Shown here one piece after another: positions 5,021 to 7,219 of a stretch of 7,219 nucleotides of DNA. Below the pieces are notes generated by a model. That model was not told the origin of the DNA and searched no databases. It saw only the letters and a list, made by a program, of their open reading frames with translations. Positions within the stretch are counted from its first letter, which is position 1; each line of letters starts with the position of its first letter. This stretch comes from Fimbriimonadaceae bacterium (GTDB lineage Bacteria > Armatimonadota > Fimbriimonadia > Fimbriimonadales > Fimbriimonadaceae), in assembly GCA_022402505.1 (NCBI GenBank), contig JAKRSE010000342.1:1-7219 (forward strand), given 5' to 3'. A program made the translations under genes and the position numbers.

Positions 5021-5902
5021 TCACCGAGACGCCAGCAGCTTCTGCAGGGCCGGCACCGCCTCGAAGAGGTCGGCGACGAGCACAAGGTCCGCCTGGCTGC
5101 AGATCGGGGCGTCGGCGTCCTTGTTGATCGCGACGATCACCTTCGAGTCCTTGATTCCGGCCATGTGCTGGGTGCTGCCGGAGATGCCGGCGGCGATGTA
5201 GAGGTCCGGGGCGACGACCTTGCCGGTCTGACCCACCTGGAGCTCGTTGGCTGCGATCCCGCTGTCCACGGCCGCTCGGGTCGCGCCGACCGCACCGCCA
5301 AGCGCATCGGCCATGCCGCCGATCACCCGCTCGAAGGTCTCGGAATCGCCCAACGGCTTGCCGCCGCTGACCACGACCTTGGCCCGTGCGAGGTCCGGCC
5401 GGCCGACGCGTCGGGCTGCCGCCACCGTGATCCGCTCCAGGCCCGGAGCCGGGAGGGCGAGGTCGGCAACGCTCGCTTCGCCGGTCGGCTCGGCTGCCGG
5501 GAAGCCCGAGGGCCTGATGGTGAAAAAGACGGGACCGTCCACCTCGACTTCGGCGAAGGCGGCCCCCGCGGCGATCGGGCGGCGGAACCGAGTCTCGCTC
5601 AGAATCTCGACAACGTCGCTCAGGCAGGCGGCTCCGGCGTGGGCAGCCAGACCCGGCACCAGTTCGCGGGCCGCCATCGAGGTCACGGCGATCAGCCGGT
5701 CAGCCCCTCGCACCAGGTCCGCCAGAGCTCGGGCGGCCTCGTCGGCGGGCGGCAGGCTCTCCCAGCCGGTGCAGTGGATCGTCGTGAACCCGAAGGAGGC
5801 TTCCGGCGCGCCGGTCAGCAGGATCGCTTCGGAATCCGCACCGCAGGCGCCGCCGAGCACGGCAAGGTCCGAGGGCTGAAGGGCCAGGGCGATGGTCTTC
5901 AC
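5021..5902 (-). CDS. etfA: Electron transfer flavoprotein, alpha subunit
   Basis: A 293-residue EtfA/FixB-family protein. With EtfB it forms the soluble FAD-containing heterodimer that takes electrons from acyl-CoA dehydrogenases and passes them to the quinone pool through ETF:quinone oxidoreductase. The N-terminal domain (about 1-165) is poorly conserved and slightly short, since family members are usually around 310-330 residues. The C-terminal FAD domain is clear: VVSGGKPLGDSETF (177-190); GATRAAVD (206-213), with R209 matching the flavin-contacting Arg of the family; QVGQTGKVVAPDLYIAAGISG (222-242); STQHMAG (243-249); AINKDADAPI (258-267); and ADLVLVADLFEAVPAL (271-286). The GTG start (5902-5900) overlaps the etfB stop as GTGA, and AAGGGGG lies 7 nt upstream, indicating coupled translation. 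The order beta then alpha downstream of a beta-oxidation enzyme supports a fatty-acid role over a nitrogen-fixation (FixAB) role. Confidence 0.95.
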   Translation of the reverse strand: MKTIALALQPSDLAVLGGACGADSEAILLTGAPEASFGFTTIHCTGWESLPPADEAARALADLVRGADRLIAVTSMAARELVPGLAAHAGAACLSDVVEILSETRFRRPIAAGAAFAEVEVDGPVFFTIRPSGFPAAEPTGEASVADLALPAPGLERITVAAARRVGRPDLARAKVVVSGGKPLGDSETFERVIGGMADALGGAVGATRAAVDSGIAANELQVGQTGKVVAPDLYIAAGISGSTQHMAGIKDSKVIVAINKDADAPICSQADLVLVADLFEAVPALQKLLASR

Positions 5903-6636
5903 GCGAGCACCCCCTTGGCCTGGATCGCTTCGGCCAGCTCTTCTACGCTCGCGACCCGCCGGCCGGGCTCTCGATCCGGTGGAGGAGCATAGGCCACGAC
6001 CCGCGTCCGGCCCGCAGCCGTCGTCAGCCGGTCTCGCCGGGTCAGAGGCTTGCTTCGAGCCTTGATGATGCCGGGCAGAGCGATGTAGCGCGGCTCGTTC
6101 AAGCGGAGGTCTGCCGAGATGATGGCGGGCAGAGGCACGGTCACCGTCTCCTCGCCGGAATCGGTCTCGCGGACGACTTCGGCCGACCCGCCGCTGATCG
6201 TGATCCGGGCGGCATAGCTCGCCAGAGGGAGGCCCGTGAGGGCAGCCAGCATCGGCGGAGTCTGGCCGTGGTCGGTGTCCGTGTCCTGCTTGCCCATCAG
6301 GATCAGCCCCGGTTGAAGTTCAGCGACGAGCGCCTGGAGCTCGGCGGCGATGACCGAGGGGTCCAGGTCTTCGGCCTCGAACAGAAGCGCCTCATCCGCG
6401 CCCATGGCCAGGGCCTTGCGGAGTTGGTCCTCGCACTCCGAACCGCCCCACGAGACGGCGACGATCCGGTCGGCCGAGCCCGCCTCCTTCAGCCGAACCG
6501 CCTCCTCCAAGGCGATCTCGTCGAAGGGGTTGATGTCGAACTTCTGTCCGGCCGTATCCATTCCGGAGCCGTCGGGCAGGGGGCGGACCACGGCGTAGGG
6601 GTCCACAACACGCTTGATGGGAACGAGGATGAGCAT
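5899..6636 (-). CDS. etfB: Electron transfer flavoprotein, beta subunit
   Basis: A 245-residue EtfB/FixA-family protein of normal length, partner of the EtfA encoded next to it. Visible marks are the opening ILVPIKRVVDPYAVVR (3-18), FDINPFDEIALEEAVRLKE (33-51), GKQDTDTDHGQTPPMLAALTGLP (115-137) at the nucleotide-binding site, and the family signature region VVRETDSGEETVTVPLPA through LRLNEPRYIALPG (154-189). Within LRLNEPRYIALPG, L187 matches the recognition-loop Leu (L195 in human ETF beta) that docks onto acyl-CoA dehydrogenases. This supports service to beta-oxidation dehydrogenases. The ATG at 6636 begins the conserved first strand and lies 4 bp after the stop of the upstream FadN-like gene; only a weak GAAGAA precedes it. 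The gene ends inside the etfA GTGA overlap. Confidence 0.95.
   Translation of the reverse strand: MLILVPIKRVVDPYAVVRPLPDGSGMDTAGQKFDINPFDEIALEEAVRLKEAGSADRIVAVSWGGSECEDQLRKALAMGADEALLFEAEDLDPSVIAAELQALVAELQPGLILMGKQDTDTDHGQTPPMLAALTGLPLASYAARITISGGSAEVVRETDSGEETVTVPLPAIISADLRLNEPRYIALPGIIKARSKPLTRRDRLTTAAGRTRVVAYAPPPDREPGRRVASVEELAEAIQAKGVLA
5910..5916 (-). promoter_or_regulatory. Ribosome binding site fixing the GTG start of etfA
   Basis: AAGGGGG on the minus strand, 7 nt upstream of the GTG at 5902 and inside the last codons of etfB. It supports initiation at the GTG that shares GTGA with the etfB stop. Confidence 0.65.
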
Positions 6637-6640
6637 GGGT

Positions 6641-7219
6641 TCAGTTCTTCAGCGGGCGGCCGTTGTCCAGCATGTGGCGGATTCGGGCCAGGGTCAGACC
6701 CTCCTGGCAGAGGGTCAGGAAGGCCTGCCGCTCGCGGCGGAAGGCGTCGTCCAAGTCGGCGCTCTTCACGAAGACGTCCTTGATCTGGCCGGCGATGAAG
6801 GCGGTGTGATCGGTCATGGAGCCGGACTTCCGGGCCTTCGCGATAAGGTCATCGGCCATGCCCGCCACGGGTCCCGGGAGGGGCGCCCAGTCGGGAAGAG
6901 GCTCAGGCTGGACCGAGAGGGCGAGGGCCTTCGCCTCGGCCAGAAGCCGGTCCGGGTGCCGGGCCGTCAGATCGCACGAGCGGAGGAGTCCGGCGAGCCG
7001 AGCCGATTCGGCATTGTCGGCGGTCCATCCTTCGGCCAGGGCGACGATGGACTCGGCCATCCGCCGGGCGTTCTGCTGGGTCCGCAGCCGCATGAGAACG
7101 GTGCCGCCTCCCCCGGGCACCAGACCGACCGAACCTTCCGGGAGGCCGATCATCGTCTCCGGCGAGGCGACGATCCGGGTGCAGCCGGCGGCCATCTCCA
7201 GTCCGCCGCCCAGACAGAC
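6641..7219 (-). CDS. FadN-like 3-hydroxyacyl-CoA dehydrogenase/enoyl-CoA hydratase, C-terminal fragment
   Basis: The last 192 residues of a gene entering from the right edge; frame 1 stays open to 7219. The fragment starts VCLGGGLEMAAGCTRIVAS, the crotonase-fold oxyanion-hole region. GLPEGSVGLVPGGGGT (about 25-40) follows, its Glu matching the catalytic Glu of enoyl-CoA hydratases. The C-terminus (FVKSADLDDAFRRERQAFLTLCQEGLTLARIRHMLDNGRPLKN region, about 150-192) ends in HMLDNGRPLKN, a tail typical of FadN-type enzymes. In these, a 3-hydroxyacyl-CoA dehydrogenase module comes first and the hydratase-like module last. The likely role is hydration and/or NAD-dependent oxidation of acyl-CoA intermediates in beta-oxidation. 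It is the first visible gene of the fadN-like, etfB, etfA unit, 4 bp ahead of etfB. The dehydrogenase half is outside the window, so fusion is inferred from the tail; a lone crotonase is the alternative. Confidence 0.82.
   Translation of the reverse strand, partial: VCLGGGLEMAAGCTRIVASPETMIGLPEGSVGLVPGGGGTVLMRLRTQQNARRMAESIVALAEGWTADNAESARLAGLLRSCDLTARHPDRLLAEAKALALSVQPEPLPDWAPLPGPVAGMADDLIAKARKSGSMTDHTAFIAGQIKDVFVKSADLDDAFRRERQAFLTLCQEGLTLARIRHMLDNGRPLKN

Noticed and set aside
5165..5992. Plus-strand frame of 275 codons antisense to etfA
   Set aside because: EtfA is certain on the other strand from its FAD-domain motifs; the antisense translation has no recognisable domain.

Overview
This is a bacterial chromosomal segment of high GC content. 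Hand-counted 60-base lines in the housekeeping genes run about 68-75% GC. Gene content is core metabolism: DNA replication, glycolysis, a leucine tRNA and fatty-acid beta-oxidation. Electron transfer flavoprotein next to a FadN-type beta-oxidation enzyme suggests an organism that respires fatty acids. The sequence alone does not fix the phylum.

Layout, left to right. Positions 1-85 (minus strand) hold the first 28 codons of DNA polymerase I, running off the window edge. After a divergent spacer of 200 bp come three plus-strand genes: a small TfoX N-terminal-domain protein (286-618), an ATP-type 6-phosphofructokinase (700-1662, GTG start) and a PfkB-family sugar kinase of the FruK/LacC type (1673-2617). 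The two kinases are 10 bp apart and probably form one transcription unit. Next is a unit that looks inserted: two perfect 70-bp direct repeats (2642-2711 and 3869-3938) bracket one minus-strand Fic-domain gene with almost no other DNA inside. This stretch is visibly lower in GC than its surroundings, and a tRNA-Leu(CAA) gene (3995-4081) starts 56 bp beyond the right repeat. Then come a minus-strand membrane protein of unknown family (4110-4832), a 188-bp spacer with a strong hairpin, and a minus-strand operon reading leftward from the right edge: the C-terminal part of a FadN-like enzyme (6641-7219), etfB (5899-6636) and etfA (5021-5902). The operon genes are separated by 4 bp and by a 4-base overlap.

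How the genes work together. PfkA, and possibly the PfkB-type kinase, commit fructose phosphates to glycolysis. The FadN-like enzyme carries out the hydration and/or 3-hydroxyacyl-CoA oxidation steps of beta-oxidation, while EtfAB collects electrons from acyl-CoA dehydrogenases. The Fic protein is a predicted self-inhibited AMP-transferase and looks like an accessory gene rather than part of these pathways.

The most unusual item is the Fic unit. Its flanking repeats are identical, and each contains three copies of an 11-bp motif (CRTGTCGAARA) spaced exactly 20 bp apart in alternating orientation. It may be a single-gene mobile cassette, or a gene caught between two members of a dispersed repeat family. 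The sequence does not decide between these.
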